Positions 16,507 through 27,335 of a stretch of DNA of 64,000 nt are shown piece after piece. Both the position numbers and the translations under genes were made by a program. The stretch is from contig JBMNFF010000001.1 of NCBI GenBank assembly GCA_050949165.1, positions 744,001 through 808,000 on the forward strand. Reading direction: 5' to 3'. The notes under the pieces are model-generated. The model saw only the letters and a program-made list of their open reading frames with translations. It was not told the DNA's origin and made no database searches. The DNA comes from DAIOXA01 sp050949165 (lineage in GTDB: Bacteria; Bacillota; Proteinivoracia; UBA4975). Within the stretch, counting starts at the first letter, position 1. The number at the start of each line of letters is the position of its first letter.

Positions 16507-17388
16507 TTACTCCATCTCCCGTTGTTTACCCTTCCCGGGCGCCAATTCTGCACCAATTATTCCCGCCATGATCAGGATACTGCCCAAAACCCCTGTGGCA
16601 GGCAAGGTCTCTCCCAATAACAGCCTGGCGAAGAAAGCGGCAAACACCGGCTCCAAGGTGTAAATCAGGGCCGCCCGCTCGGGGGCAACCAGGCGCTGGC
16701 CCCAGGTCTGGCCCGCCATGGTAAAGATGGTGGCGACTATGGCCAGGTAGAATAATCCGCCCCACACTGGCCCGGTGAAGGGAACTGGTTCCTCCAAGAA
16801 CAGGGTGGCAATCCAGCAGCACAGGGCAGTAAAGGCCACCTGGACCAAGGTGAGCATCAGGACCCGGCAGCGAGGCGCAAACCTACCTAGATTTAGGATG
16901 TTAATGGCGAAGGCCACGGCACAACTCAAGAGGAGTAAATCCCCCAAACTGAGGGAAATCCCAGCAGAGAAATCCAGGCTCAGCATACCAAGCCCCACTG
17001 CCGCCACAGCAGCGAATATGTACACAGCAAAATGGGGGCGGCGCCGGAAGAACACAGCCCCCAGTATGGGTACCAGGACCACAGCCAAACCGGTGATGAA
17101 CCCCGCCTTGGCAGCGGTGGAGTAGACCATCCCCACCGTCTGGGCAATATAGCCTAGAGCAGTGGTGGAACCAATTACCAGCCCCCCCACCAGCTCATCT
17201 CGGGTTATAGTGGAAAGTTGCTTGAGGTTAAGAACAAACAAGCCCAGGGCGGCAATGGAAAACCGCCAGGCCAGAAAGTATAGGGGAGGGACTGTATCCA
17301 AGGAGGACTTGGTTACAGCAAAGGTGGTCCCCCAGATTAGGGTTACGAAAATAAGCGCTAGGTAGCCCAACAATTGATTATGCCGCAT
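16507..17388 (-). CDS. EamA/DMT family transporter
   Basis: 293 residues with about ten hydrophobic segments in two repeated halves of the EamA type (N-terminal LIFVTLIWGTTFAVTK; C-terminal AALIYTLEPVFAAFFARLLLGE). Members export amino acids or other metabolites; the substrate is not predictable. It stands alone between ddl and the pilus locus. Confidence 0.92.
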   Translation of the reverse strand: MRHNQLLGYLALIFVTLIWGTTFAVTKSSLDTVPPLYFLAWRFSIAALGLFVLNLKQLSTITRDELVGGLVIGSTTALGYIAQTVGMVYSTAAKAGFITGLAVVLVPILGAVFFRRRPHFAVYIFAAVAAVGLGMLSLDFSAGISLSLGDLLLLSCAVAFAINILNLGRFAPRCRVLMLTLVQVAFTALCCWIATLFLEEPVPFTGPVWGGLFYLAIVATIFTMAGQTWGQRLVAPERAALIYTLEPVFAAFFARLLLGETLPATGVLGSILIMAGIIGAELAPGKGKQREME

Positions 17389-17496
17389 TTATTAACCTCA
17401 TTTACTATTAGTTTATATCCACCTATAAATCGTCCAAGTTTAATGCAACAATACTATAAGAAAAAGGCTAAGCTTGCGCTTATCCTAATATGATAC

Positions 17497-18045
17497 TTAT
17501 GGCTCCTCTGCATTTTCGTCATCAACAGGATTTAAACTATACAAAAAAGCAACTGGAGTGCTGGCAGGCATATTAGCGTCTATATTCCCTGTATAGTTCA
17601 ATAGCCTTGCCGAAGAATCTAATGTATAAGTGATTGGGCCCCTCTCCCCGGTTAGGGAAAAGAGTAAGGTACTTGCTTTTGCAGAGAAGGAAGCATCTGT
17701 TATATTACCGTCTGAAAGAGGGGTTCTTCCTTCTTGATTCAACAATATCAGATTCTTAGTATCCCGATCATAGTAAATATAGCTATAACTTATGAGATCG
17801 GCTGAGTCGGGATCCCAATCATCTTCACCAATCAATGTTAAAAAATGTGCGTATCGTAACTCACGGATAACCCTCTCTGCAGCAAGTCGAACTGAGCCAT
17901 GCAGGTCAGTCTGTCGGGAACCAGATAGAAACAGCTTCTGGCCCGAGATGAAAAAAGAATATACTCCTGCAAGTAGCAGAAGAAAGATAGCCATAACAGC
18001 TAAGACTTCAACCAAAGTAAAGCCACGCAGGTTCTTTACCATCAT
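17497..18045 (-). CDS. Type IV prepilin-like minor pilin (PilW-like)
   Basis: 182 residues. The N-terminus has a short basic leader and the class-III cleavage motif G|FTLVEVLAV followed by a 20-residue hydrophobic helix, then a Ser/Thr-rich globular domain. Processed by PilD (19847-20602). It overlaps the previous prepilin by four bases at the 3' end of the pilus operon and is probably a minor pilin that primes the fibre. Confidence 0.85.
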   Translation of the reverse strand: MMVKNLRGFTLVEVLAVMAIFLLLLAGVYSFFISGQKLFLSGSRQTDLHGSVRLAAERVIRELRYAHFLTLIGEDDWDPDSADLISYSYIYYDRDTKNLILLNQEGRTPLSDGNITDASFSAKASTLLFSLTGERGPITYTLDSSARLLNYTGNIDANMPASTPVAFLYSLNPVDDENAEEP

Positions 18046-18416
18046 TCCAATTCCTCAGTGTCGGGAATAAAGGTAACATATGCAATCCCCCCACCTGATT
18101 GCCCTGGATAGGTATACTTGACTGTTATTAAAGTTCCTTTAACAGAAATGCCAAATCCTTCAAAATCCATGTAGTAATCTTCTTCCCTAATAACTTCGAC
18201 ATTTTCAGTGGCATCTAAATTCTGAATAACTGCCTCAATCTCTTGCTGAGTGTAGTGGAGAGCAACACTCCTCTTTCCTGCAGCTCCAATTGCACGGTAG
18301 CCTTGCATTAGAAGCCCACTGAGCGCCAACACCGCAATAAGAAAAATAGCAGTGGCAGCAATTACTTCCACAAGAGTATAGCCTAATTGATGCCTCAGAT
18401 GATTCACAGCGTGCAC
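18042..18416 (-). CDS. Type IV prepilin-like minor pilin (PilV-like)
   Basis: 124 residues with leader and cleavage site LG|YTLVEVIAATAIFL, then an amphipathic region and a small beta-rich domain. Tyr rather than Phe follows the scissile Gly, which is tolerated in minor pilins. Sits between the DUF7305-type protein and the PilW-like prepilin in one operon. Confidence 0.83.
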   Translation of the reverse strand: MHAVNHLRHQLGYTLVEVIAATAIFLIAVLALSGLLMQGYRAIGAAGKRSVALHYTQQEIEAVIQNLDATENVEVIREEDYYMDFEGFGISVKGTLITVKYTYPGQSGGGIAYVTFIPDTEELE

Positions 18417-18423
18417 CTCCTAT

Positions 18424-19752
18424 CTAATTGGACCATGAACCCTTTAGATAGCTTGGGCGTTCAACCTCCACGAGGTCAAATTCTACGTCAGGAATTATGT
18501 TCCAGATGCCGTCTACATCAGCATGGTAATTAACCCTGGATTTATTTTTTGCATCAAATTGCCAACAAACTATTGCGCCATCAACATTACCACTATTATG
18601 CAAAGTAACTGTGGCGTATGGGGCGTAGACAACCCGAACATGACTACTATTTTTCAACTCAACCGCCGCACCTCCAGTAAATATACTTCCAGCAATATCT
18701 CCGCCATTTGCCACATCGATATCCGCAGTTTTCGCATACATACAGCCACATAGCACACTCGAATTGGCGGTCTTGATCCTATTAGTTCCTTTGTAGTAAA
18801 CAATAATTCTGTTAGGATTGCCTCCTAAGTTTATAGAAGCACTATTCTTTAAGTCAAATGTATCTTCAACATAAAGTATTAATTTACCATTACCGACTAA
18901 AGTAATCTTACCTGAATTACCAATCTCTAATTTATTGACATAAATCTCGATCTCCGACTCCGAAGCACCAGTCGCAAACTTTAACTCACTATTTTTATCA
19001 AGACTAATCGTTCCATACTTTCCGCTTGCAGATACAGTAGTTGTTCCGTTTACAGTCAAATTTCCTCTGCCAGGCAGATATGCTGGGAAATCGGGGAAAA
19101 TAGGTAACAGGTATTTACGTTCCTCATCTAGGGTACCGGTATTTCCTCGAATATACCCTCCATTGTTTAATATTTCATTTATATTCCCACCTGCCCCACC
19201 AAGAACATCTCCATAAATCTTTCCTTGTGACTTAATATTAATGCTATTCTGTTTAATTGAATTTGTTCCGATATTACTGGCATCAGCGCCCCCATCACCG
19301 ATTATCCCGTGAATATTGATATTGCCCTCAGCAAAAACCGCCATGTCTAACACAGGATTTAAAGGAACGGTTAATTTTTCTGGGCTATAATCAAGGGATA
19401 ATGCGACCATCTCTGAATAGTTTCCAGAATATCCGGTAGACTCAATTCTTAATTGTCCAGTTTCGGACTCGGATACCTTCACAACAAATCTAGTCCCATT
19501 TTCAAGTATTACTTCGTCTTGCCCTTGAGCGATAATACCCGGAGCCGCTTCAGGATTTTTCAGAATGTATGCTGCGACTGCCTCAGCACCACCACGAGCA
19601 ATGTACAGTGCTTCAGCGTCCTTCTGCTGACGAACAGTTTGCCTTTGATCATTCAAACTTAATCCAGCTAAGGAAACTCCAATAATACTAAGGCAGAAAA
19701 CAACTACTAATACTACAACTAAAATCGATCCCCTTTGGTTTCGGACTAACAT
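18424..19752 (-). CDS. PilX-type N-terminus with large Asn/Gly-rich beta-repeat domain (DUF7305-like)
   Basis: About 442 residues. An N-terminal RNQRGSILVVVLVVVF helix resembles PilX/GspK-type minor pilins without a full prepilin motif. The rest is rich in Gly, Asn, Ser and Thr with repeating hydrophobic beta-strands (KLEIGNSGKITLVGNGKLIL, NSASINLGGNPNRIIVYYKG), as in DUF7305 or bactofilin-like beta-helix proteins. ATG at 19752 has a G-rich site upstream. Probably a surface-exposed tip or adhesin subunit of the pilus; that role is inferred. Confidence 0.75.
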   Translation of the reverse strand: MLVRNQRGSILVVVLVVVFCLSIIGVSLAGLSLNDQRQTVRQQKDAEALYIARGGAEAVAAYILKNPEAAPGIIAQGQDEVILENGTRFVVKVSESETGQLRIESTGYSGNYSEMVALSLDYSPEKLTVPLNPVLDMAVFAEGNINIHGIIGDGGADASNIGTNSIKQNSINIKSQGKIYGDVLGGAGGNINEILNNGGYIRGNTGTLDEERKYLLPIFPDFPAYLPGRGNLTVNGTTTVSASGKYGTISLDKNSELKFATGASESEIEIYVNKLEIGNSGKITLVGNGKLILYVEDTFDLKNSASINLGGNPNRIIVYYKGTNRIKTANSSVLCGCMYAKTADIDVANGGDIAGSIFTGGAAVELKNSSHVRVVYAPYATVTLHNSGNVDGAIVCWQFDAKNKSRVNYHADVDGIWNIIPDVEFDLVEVERPSYLKGSWSN

Positions 19753-19846
19753 CTGGCACACCGCCTTTCATAAATTCATTCACTTTTGTCAGACAGGTTG
19801 TACACTTTAAGTATTATATTAATTGCCTGTTCCTGTCAAGAATAAT

Positions 19847-20602
19847 CTACCAACTCCAGAGTGACAGGGAAAAAGTAATATATAGGTCAATAAGAATATC
19901 GCCGAAAAACATTGCGATCCAAGCTCCCAAGGCTAAAAAGGGGCCAAAGGGCAAGGCCTTTCCTCGTTTGCCCCGGATTAGTAAGGCTATGGCAAGAATT
20001 CCTCCTACCATGAAAGCAACTGCCAGGGCAACTAGACCCAATTTCCAACCCAGGGACAAACCAATCCCCAGGGCAAGCTTTATATCTCCGCCGCCCATGC
20101 CGCCGCGACTGGCCACAGCGATAAGAAACAGGAGGCAAAAGAGCAGGGCGCCGCCTAGCAAATTACCCCAACTGAGGGTGACCAGGGCAATGAGCCCCAA
20201 TATGGCTGAAGCTCCTAGGCTTACCTGGTCAGGGATCTCCTGATGAGACAGATCAGTTCCCACGGCAATAACCAAGGCCAGAGTTAATATACAATAACGC
20301 AAGGTCAGTAAAGATATCCCCCATTGCCAGCCAATAGCGCCAAACAGCAAGGCGGAAGCCAATTCCACAACAGGGTAGCGGAAGGATATACGCCCGCCGC
20401 ACATGGCGCACTTACCTCCTAGAAACACCCAGCTCAGTATTGGGACAAGGTGCCAAGGTTTCAGCTGCCCTTGACAGTGAACGCAATGGGAAGGCGGCCA
20501 GGCAATAGACTCACCCCGAGGAAAACGCCAGATACAGACATTGGCGAAGCTGCCCAGAATCGCGCCTAAGACAAATAGTAAGATAGCCGTTAGCAGTGGC
20601 AT
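19847..20602 (-). CDS. pilD: Prepilin peptidase / N-methyltransferase
   Basis: 251 residues and about eight hydrophobic segments. It has the N-terminal GSFANVCIWRFPRGES, two CxxC pairs (CVHC, CAMC) of the zinc-binding methyltransferase loop, and two catalytic aspartates (GTDLSHQEIPD and GGGDIKLA). It cleaves and methylates the prepilins encoded around it. Its start overlaps the pilO stop. Confidence 0.96.
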   Translation of the reverse strand: MPLLTAILLFVLGAILGSFANVCIWRFPRGESIAWPPSHCVHCQGQLKPWHLVPILSWVFLGGKCAMCGGRISFRYPVVELASALLFGAIGWQWGISLLTLRYCILTLALVIAVGTDLSHQEIPDQVSLGASAILGLIALVTLSWGNLLGGALLFCLLFLIAVASRGGMGGGDIKLALGIGLSLGWKLGLVALAVAFMVGGILAIALLIRGKRGKALPFGPFLALGAWIAMFFGDILIDLYITFSLSLWSW

Positions 20603-21204
20603 TATTGCACCTCAAAGGGGTTGTCCCTGCCCGGAGCTTCATAGGGGGTCAGATGCTCAAATTCCTCGGCAAAGATAGTAAAACTTACGGCGCAACTGAG
20701 GGCATCTTCGGCGCCACTAAAACTATAGGAACGAACTAAAATCAGGCGTTCATGTTGCTCCAAAGCGATAAGGAAAGCTTTCAGCTGTTCATAGCTGCCG
20801 GTAATGCTGGTGGAAAGGGTTACGGAAAAGTAAGGTTCCTCGGTGGCAGGGGAGCTGATCGATACTGAAGGTAAGGGTAGTCCCATCTCGTCGGTCATAT
20901 CCACAAGACCATGAATAAATTCACGAAGCAACCCCTTATCCGGAACCTGGAGGTTTATGGCCTCCCACTCCTGGTTGAAAGCGTCGGCATCGATGGCATT
21001 GAGATTGTCCAACTCCTGTTGCAGCTTGTCCTTGCGTTGCTGAGACTGATCCAGCTCTGCCCTAGCCGCTTCAACCTTATCCAACGCAGGGGCCAAACCA
21101 TACATCCACACCGCGGCATTGACCAAGACGAAGGCCAAGAGGACCAGAATCCACTTATGCTGAGTGGTAAGCTTACTCTTCAACCTCTTCCACCTCCCGT
21201 CCAT
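20602..21204 (-). CDS. pilO: Type IV pilus assembly protein PilO
   Basis: 200 residues: short basic N-terminus, one membrane helix (about 18-36), coiled coil rich in Glu, Gln and Lys (about 40-75) and a ferredoxin-like C-terminal domain with FAEEFEHLTPY. With PilN it forms the periplasmic-side alignment platform. It overlaps the end of pilN by about 30 bases. Confidence 0.88.
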   Translation of the reverse strand: MDGRWKRLKSKLTTQHKWILVLLAFVLVNAAVWMYGLAPALDKVEAARAELDQSQQRKDKLQQELDNLNAIDADAFNQEWEAINLQVPDKGLLREFIHGLVDMTDEMGLPLPSVSISSPATEEPYFSVTLSTSITGSYEQLKAFLIALEQHERLILVRSYSFSGAEDALSCAVSFTIFAEEFEHLTPYEAPGRDNPFEVQ

Positions 21205-21722
21205 ACCATCCTGTCATGCTGATACTGATACTGCCCTCTGCTGGGGCATTACTTAACCAGATTCCTTCTAGCCCCGTTTTCGTCTGAACACTAGCCCAAT
21301 AGTCTACTGCCGTCTTAATACTGTCCACAGTTGCGGTTATGCTAATACTCCCATCTCCGGAAAAGCTAATGCTGTTAATAACCACGCCGGGAATCAGGGA
21401 ATCCTCAATGACGTCCAAGGCAGGGCTCCAAAGAACAGATCCTAAGACCTGGCCGGAAATGTAATCGGATTTTTGCGCTACGGCTGCCTTTAAATCTGCT
21501 TTCCATTGAACATCATCGATGCGCCGTCTGGAGATTGGCGATATTATTTTCCAGGGACTGAACGCTAGCTCGAGTAGCAGACAAATCTAATTGAAGGGTA
21601 AGCCAGTAGGTGCTAATTATTATAAGGTTAAGCATCAGGGCTATGGTCAGAGCGATGGGCCATAATCTGACCTGAGGCTTAGGCCTATATTGGGCTGGAA
21701 GTAAGTTAACTTGCATCTGCAT
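21173..21722 (-). pseudogene. pilN: Type IV pilus assembly protein PilN, frameshifted
   Basis: The N-terminal 69 residues (MQMQVNLLPAQYRPK, a membrane helix and coiled coil) end in TGA at 21513. The continuing PilN sequence (RIDDVQWKADLKAAVAQKSDY ... GSISISMTGWYG) is in another frame to 21173. One extra base near 21524-21527 explains the break; no other stop is present. Corrected length about 182 residues, normal for PilN. Real mutation or sequencing error cannot be separated here. Confidence 0.8.
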
Positions 21723-22714
21723 TTATCTTCCCTCCCACATTCCTGCGCCCAGGGCGACATTGTACATAATTTTATCATGGCGGGGACTGCGCTCTTTGGA
21801 AGAGAATTCGGCAAAGCCGGGCTCAACACCGGTTGCATCCTTAATCAGGCTGCTGACCCCCCGGGTTAAGCTGGCGCCACCGGTCAAAATCACACGGGAA
21901 AAGTTCACATTGGTCTCGTCGGCAAAGTTGGTGCGGAAATAGTCCAGGGAGCGCTGCAGTTCCCGACCCAGTTCCCTATACCAGGCGTCCAACCATTCCT
22001 CCCGGTACTCGCCCCGCAGTTTGCTGGTCTCCGCCTCTTGAAAGTCACAAGCCTTTATTGTGACTATCGCCCGAGTTGCTTCCACTCCGCCTATGGAAAG
22101 GCTACGGGAGAATATGAGCTTGTCCCCGTTGTAGAAATGGACCTGGGTGGTCTCGGCACCCATGTCGATTATGAGGGAAGTGTCCTGAGCACCCTTCAAT
22201 AGCCAGCGGCCAAGGGCCATGGGGGCGATGTCCAGGGCCAGCAATTTCATCCCGGCATCCTTGATTGCTGTGGCGTAGCGCTCGACGATGGAATCCCGAA
22301 CTGCCACCAGGAGGATATCCTGCATCTCCCCTTCTTCGGAGACCGTGACATTGTGGCTGACCCAATCCATCTGGGCCTCCTCCAGGGCAAAGGGCAACAC
22401 CCGCCTGGCCTCCCATTCCACAGCCTCAGCGGTATCCTTGGGCTTCATCCGGGGAAGCTGGATATGGCGCAGGACCAGGGTGCTGGCCGGGAGGGTAGCG
22501 ACCACAAAGTGGTGATCCAAGTTATTCTTCCTAATCCACTGGCGCAGAAAGTCGGAAATCCCCTCGGCACTTTGAAGCACCCCCTTGCTGACAACCCCGG
22601 GAGGGGTTTCCATGCGCATAATTAGAGGCCGCCCCTTGGAGGAGGGAAGGCAGACTTTAATAAGAGAACTGCCAATATCAAGACCCAGTTTATATTTTTA
22701 GAAAAAAAAGGCAT
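21723..22714 (-). pseudogene. pilM: Type IV pilus assembly protein PilM, one frameshift near the N-terminus
   Basis: The natural start appears to be ATG at 22712-22714, preceded by AGGAGG. The first codons (MPFFSK) are out of frame with KYKLGLDIGSSLIKVCLPS; one A seems missing in an A-run near 22695-22700. From there the frame is open for the whole actin-like ATPase fold (LIIDMGAETTQVHFYNGD, VILTGGASLTRGV), about 330 residues corrected. PilM binds the N-terminus of PilN and sits on the cytoplasmic side of the platform. Confidence 0.82.
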
Positions 22715-22752
22715 AGTCCTGCCTCCTGTCGTGCACATATGTAGAGGAAGGG

Positions 22753-22773
22753 GGGCGGCATAGTACCGCCCCA
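22753..22773. other. GC-rich hairpin between pilA and pilM
   Basis: GGGGCGG-TACTATG-CCGCCCC is a perfect 7-pair stem directly after the inferred pilA stop. There is no T run, so it is more likely an mRNA processing or stabilising element that separates abundant pilin transcript from the rest. Confidence 0.55.
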
Positions 22774-22783
22774 GAAATAGTAC

Positions 22784-23257
22784 TTAATCTTCGATTGTTC
22801 TTCACCGCCTTCAACTTCAGCGGCACATCTGCATAAATCAATCGATCATTCTCGTTGGAGTAGTGACAGCAGTTCCGTGATATCCCCGAATTTTCCCTCA
22901 ATTGATCTCAGAGCATCGTCCTTGATCTTCATAATGCTTCCTTGACACGATTTCAAAGTAAGTGAATCTAGCACCTGATCGAGATAGTGTCTTAGCAAGT
23001 ATCAAACTCATCATAGCCATCCTCAAGTCTTCATGCGGACATCCTCGGATTTCTGCATTGTCAATCAAGTATGCGCAATAGCGTTCTCAATAGTCTTTGC
23101 AATGCCTCATCATTGCAGATCCTGGCATATTCAATCCTGCCAGAATACTGGGAGCAGCAATGGCAGCAAGAATACCAATAATAGCCACAACAACCAAGAC
23201 TTCAATCAGGGTAAAACCTTTCTTGTTATTCAGAGCACGATAAAACCAATTTAACAT
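22784..23257 (-). pseudogene. pilA: Major type IV prepilin, several frameshifts
   Basis: ATG at 23255-23257 with AGGAGGT upstream opens a perfect prepilin N-terminus: NNKKG|FTLIEVLVVVAIIGIL. The frame stops at 23087 after 56 residues. The following sequence stays coding-like but jumps frame at least three times (readable pieces: ICNDEALQR, TIENAIAH, HYLDQVLDSLTLKS, KIKDDALRSIEGKFGDITELL), ending at TAA 22784-22786. Corrected length is about 157 residues, normal for a major pilin. It lies between pilC and pilM. Confidence 0.7.
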
Positions 23258-23258
23258 C

Positions 23259-24574
23259 TTAATACCTCCTGTATATTTTGTAATGACAGGGAAAACTATC
23301 TATTATTTTCCACATCACCTCCAATAAATTAAACTCACACTTGTTCAACGCATAAGGTATGCCAAATTCCACCGCGTCTCCCATGCTAAACATTGGCAAC
23401 ATGACTGCGGCGAGAATAACGCCTACAATACGGCCAGGCAAAGAATCATCAAGGGCTCAATAATCGAGCTGAGCCTGTCCACGGTATACTTGACCTCATC
23501 CTCATAGAAATCAGCAACCTTGCTCAGCATCTCATCCAAGGCCCCCGCCTCTTCCCCCACCTTGAGCATGTGCAGGACCAGAGGGGTGAAATGCTGGGAT
23601 CCACCGAGGCCTTGGCTCAGGGTCATGCCTTCAGATACACCCCTTCTTGCATGAAGAATAGCGCTGGAATACTCCACATTGTCCACAACCCGGGCCACAA
23701 TTTCCAGGGCCTGAATCATGGGCACGCCGCTGGCCACCAGGATGCTCAGGGAGCGGCAGAACCTGCCGATGGCGGAGTTCTTGAATATGGGTCCGAACTT
23801 AGGCAGTCTTAGGGAAATCCTCTGAATGCGATGGCGGCCCTTGGTGGTCTTGGCCCATCTTGCTATGAGGAAGAGGACAACGCCTATAGCCGGAAAGACG
23901 ATGTAGAAGTAATTCTGCATTACCTCACTGATGGTCATCATCATTTGCGTTATCATTGGCAACTCCATCCCGGATTCAGCAAACATGGAGGCAAACCCGG
24001 GGATGACCGTCATCATCAGGACGATGACAACCACTATTGCAGCAACCCCAATGAAGCTGGGATAGGTGGTGGCGGACTTGACCTTTTCGCGGATTTCCGC
24101 CTGGTTCTCAAAGTACTCGGCCATGCGCTCCAGGACCTCGTCCAGGGCGCCGGAGGTCTCGCCAGCCTCCACCATACTGGTGAAGATATTGGGGAAGATG
24201 TCCTTGTGCTTTTGGCAAGCTTCACTGAAGGTCTTGCCTGCCTCTAACTCCTTGCCGATGTCCGACAAGGTCTCGGCCAGTAGCGGATTCTCCGCCTGAG
24301 CAGCGATTGCAGAAATGGACGACATTATCGTTACTCCGGCCTTGACCATGGTGGCCATCTGCCGGCAAAAAACGGAAAATTCCTTGACGGGGATACTCTT
24401 TTTCTTGAAGAGAGATGCCCTCTTTTGTTTTGTCTTGCCCGGGGCCAATTCTAGGATGGTCAGCCGTTTGGTGCGAAGGAGCTCGGCGGCGCGATTCATG
24501 TCATCAGCCTGAATCTGACCCTTTATAACCGAACCGGAAAAATCTCGGGCCCGGTAGCTGTACACATTGGGCAT
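23259..24574 (-). pseudogene. pilC: Type IV pilus inner-membrane platform protein PilC, C-terminal frameshift
   Basis: The first 383 residues are a typical PilC/GspF: two repeated cytoplasmic domains (VFCRQMATMVKAGVTI; GRFCRSLSILVASGVPMIQAL) and membrane helices. The frame ends at 23423 inside the last helix (EPLMILCLAVL); the helix continues in another frame (IVGVILAAVMLPMFSMGDAV). One base seems lost near 23433-23440. Start is ATG 24574 with GGAGGG upstream. Confidence 0.85.
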
Positions 24575-24605
24575 CTAGCTCCCTCCTTTGTGTATTGCTG
24601 TTGTC

Positions 24606-25609
24606 TTAAAAAGTAGTTGGTTCAATCAGCCCTTGTTCTGCCAGTCTCTTCAGGGACTGCTCGAAGGTCTGCATGCCGAACTTGGATCCTGTCTCCATGG
24701 TGGCGGGGATCTGATGGAGCTTGCCTTCCCGGATCAGGTTCTTCACCGCCGAGGTCCCCATCAGGATTTCGCAGGCCATGACCCGGCCGCTCTCGCCCTT
24801 CTTGGGCAGCAGCCTCTGGGCCACCACGCCCCGCAGGGTATCGGCCAACTGCACCCGGATCTGCTGCTGCTGGTGGGCGGGGAACACGTCGATAATCCTG
24901 TCCATGGTCGCTGCGGCGCTGGAGGTGTGCAAGGTCGCCAGGACCAGGTGGCCTGTTTCGGCCGCGGTTACCGCCGTGGAAATGGTCTCCAGATCCCGCA
25001 TCTCACCCACCAGGATGACATCGGGGTCCTGGCGCAGAGCAGCCCTGAGGGCGTTGGCAAAGGAATAGCTGTCTCCGCCAATTTCCCTCTGGTTGACAAT
25101 GGCCTTCTGGTGCTGGTGAATGTATTCGATGGGATCCTCCAGGGTCAGGATGTGGCAGGCCCGGGTATGGTTGATCTCGTTGATCAGGGAGGCCATAGTG
25201 GTGGACTTGCCGCTCCCGGTGGGACCGGTAAAGAGGACCAAGCCCTGGTGCAGGCTCGGCGAAGTCCCGCACTGCCTGGGGAATCCCCAGCTGTTCAAAC
25301 TTCGGGATGGTCTCTGGGATGAGGCGGAGTGCAGCTGCCGGCACGCCCCGCTGGCGGTAAATATTTACCCGCAAGCGGTTATGAGGCGCCTGGAAGGTGA
25401 AGTCTATCTCGCCCCGCTCCAGGAACTCGTCATAGCGTTCCTGGGCCAAGCTCTCTGGCCACCGCCTCCAGGGACTGGGGATTCATATTTTCTGTACCCA
25501 CACTGATCAGTTCGCCGTCTACCCGAATCAGGGGAGGCCTGCGGTCGGTGAAGTGAATATCCGAAGCGCGCCTTTCCCTGGCCAAATCGATAATGGCTAA
25601 TAAGTCCAT
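24606..25609 (-). pseudogene. pilT: Twitching motility / retraction ATPase PilT, two frameshifts
   Basis: Starts at ATG 25607-25609 (AGGAGG upstream) as MDLLAIIDLARERRASDIHFT. Single extra bases near 25450 and 25259 split it into three frames. The last part has Walker A (TGPTGSGKSTTM), Walker B (DVILVGEMRD), the His box (TGHLVLATLHT) and the AIRNLIRE-like element as AVKNLIREGK. Corrected length 333 residues, close to normal PilT. Intact it would power pilus retraction. Confidence 0.87.
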
Positions 25610-25632
25610 GCTTGTCCTCCTGTGCAGCTATT

Positions 25633-27229
25633 TTATATATAGTCCAGGCCGACGACCCGGGCCACTTCTTCCCGGGTGGTCAGGCCCTTTTGCACCTTTT
25701 CCATGCCGTCTTCATACATGGTCACCATGCCCTCTTCCCGGGCCAGCTTGCGTAGCTTATTGGCGCTCATTCCCTCAATGACGGCCTGGCGCAGGGAGTC
25801 GGTAAAGGTCAGAACCTCGTGCACGGCCAGGCGTCCCTCTGTACCCTGTGTCGTTGCACGCCCTGCAGCCCTTGCCCTTGCAATCCCGGCACAGGCGCCT
25901 TACCAGGCGTTGGGCGACGATACCGTTGGTGGCAGCCACCACCAGGAAGGGGGGCAAACCCATCTCGATCATCCGGGTCAGGGTGGAGGGGGCGTCGTTG
26001 GTGTGGATGGTGGAGAGGACCAGGTGACCGGTCAGGGCTGCCCTGACCGCCGTCTCCAGGGTCTCGGTGTCCCGGATCTCGCCGACCATGATGATATCGG
26101 GGTCCTGGCGGAGCAGAGCCCGGAGGCCGGCGGCGAAGGTCATGCCTATCTCTGCTGTGGACGTTGACCTGGTTGACGCCAGCCAGGCGGTACTCCACCG
26201 GGTCCTCCACGGTGGATATATTGAGATGAGGAGAGTTTATGTAGTTGAGGGCAGAGTACAAGGTGGTGGTCTTACCGCTGCCGGTGGGGCCGGTGACCAG
26301 GACCATCCCGTAGGCCCGGGTGATGATGTCCTTGAACTTATCGTAATTATAATTGCTGAAACCCAGATCGGTGAGCTTTAACATGATCGACTCGGGGTTT
26401 AGAATACGGAGAACGACCTTTTCCCCGTAGATTGTGGGCATGGTGTTCATCCTCAGGTCCACGCTGTTCACTTCGTCGACCTTGAACTTGATCCTGCCGT
26501 CCTGGGGCACCCGGCGCTCGGCGATATCCAGATCCGCCATGATCTTGAGCCTGGATACCACCAGGGGATGGGTGCTCTTGGGCGGACTCATGCGCTCGTG
26601 GAGGAGTGCCGTCGATGCGGAACCTGACCACCAGGTCCTCCTCCCGGGGCTCGATGTGGATGTCGCTGGCGCCCTCGTTGACGGCCTGGTCGATCATATT
26701 GTCCACCAGGCGCACGATCGGGAGCGTCGTCCACCAGCAGGGCCAGCTCATCGGGATCGATACTCGTCCTCGGGCTGAGTTTCCTGAACCACCCTTTCCA
26801 TGGACTCCCGCATGGTGAAGTGCTGGCGGATGACCTTGTCCAATTCCGGACTTGGCTGCAATCACCGGGATGACCTGGCAGCCGGTGGCCATGGCGATGT
26901 CGTCGATGGCCACCACATTCTTGGGATCGGCCATGGCCACGGTGAGGCGGTCCCCGGTCTTCTCGATGGGAACGGCCCTATAGCGCTTGACCAGTTCCGG
27001 GTCCAGGACCTTCAGCACTTCCGGCTTTAGCTGGTAATTGTCGATATTGACATGGGGAACCCCCAAGATGGAATTCCATTATCTCTATGTACTGCTGTTG
27101 AGTGAGCACGCCAATTTCGGCAAGGGCCTCTGCAATATTGCTGCCCTTTCCGGATTTGCGTGCTTCAGCTATTTGGGCCTGGGTCGCCATGCCCGTTTCC
27201 AGTAACAGCTCCTCCAGAGATTGGAACAT
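25633..27229 (-). pseudogene. pilB: Pilus extension ATPase PilB, seven frameshifts
   Basis: Starts at ATG 27227-27229 (MFQSLEELLLETGM). The reading frame is broken by single extra bases near 27062, 26847, 26765, 26721, 26603, 26151 and 25834; removing each restores one continuous PilB of about 530 residues. It has the N-terminal T2SSE domain, ASDIHIEPRE, Walker A (TGPTGSGKTTTLYSALNYI), Walker B, and a zinc-binding CxxC pair (CRDCKGKGCRAC). First gene of the pil operon, just downstream of an IS element. Either a decayed gene or a low-quality stretch of sequence. Confidence 0.85.
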
Positions 27230-27335
27230 ATGCCACCCACCCCTATCCGCAACCATCCAGTTTAGGAGACAGTTCGCCAAATTCAAACTTCTACAACTCA
27301 TATTCTACATATAAGCCGAAATTCGGTCAAGTCCA

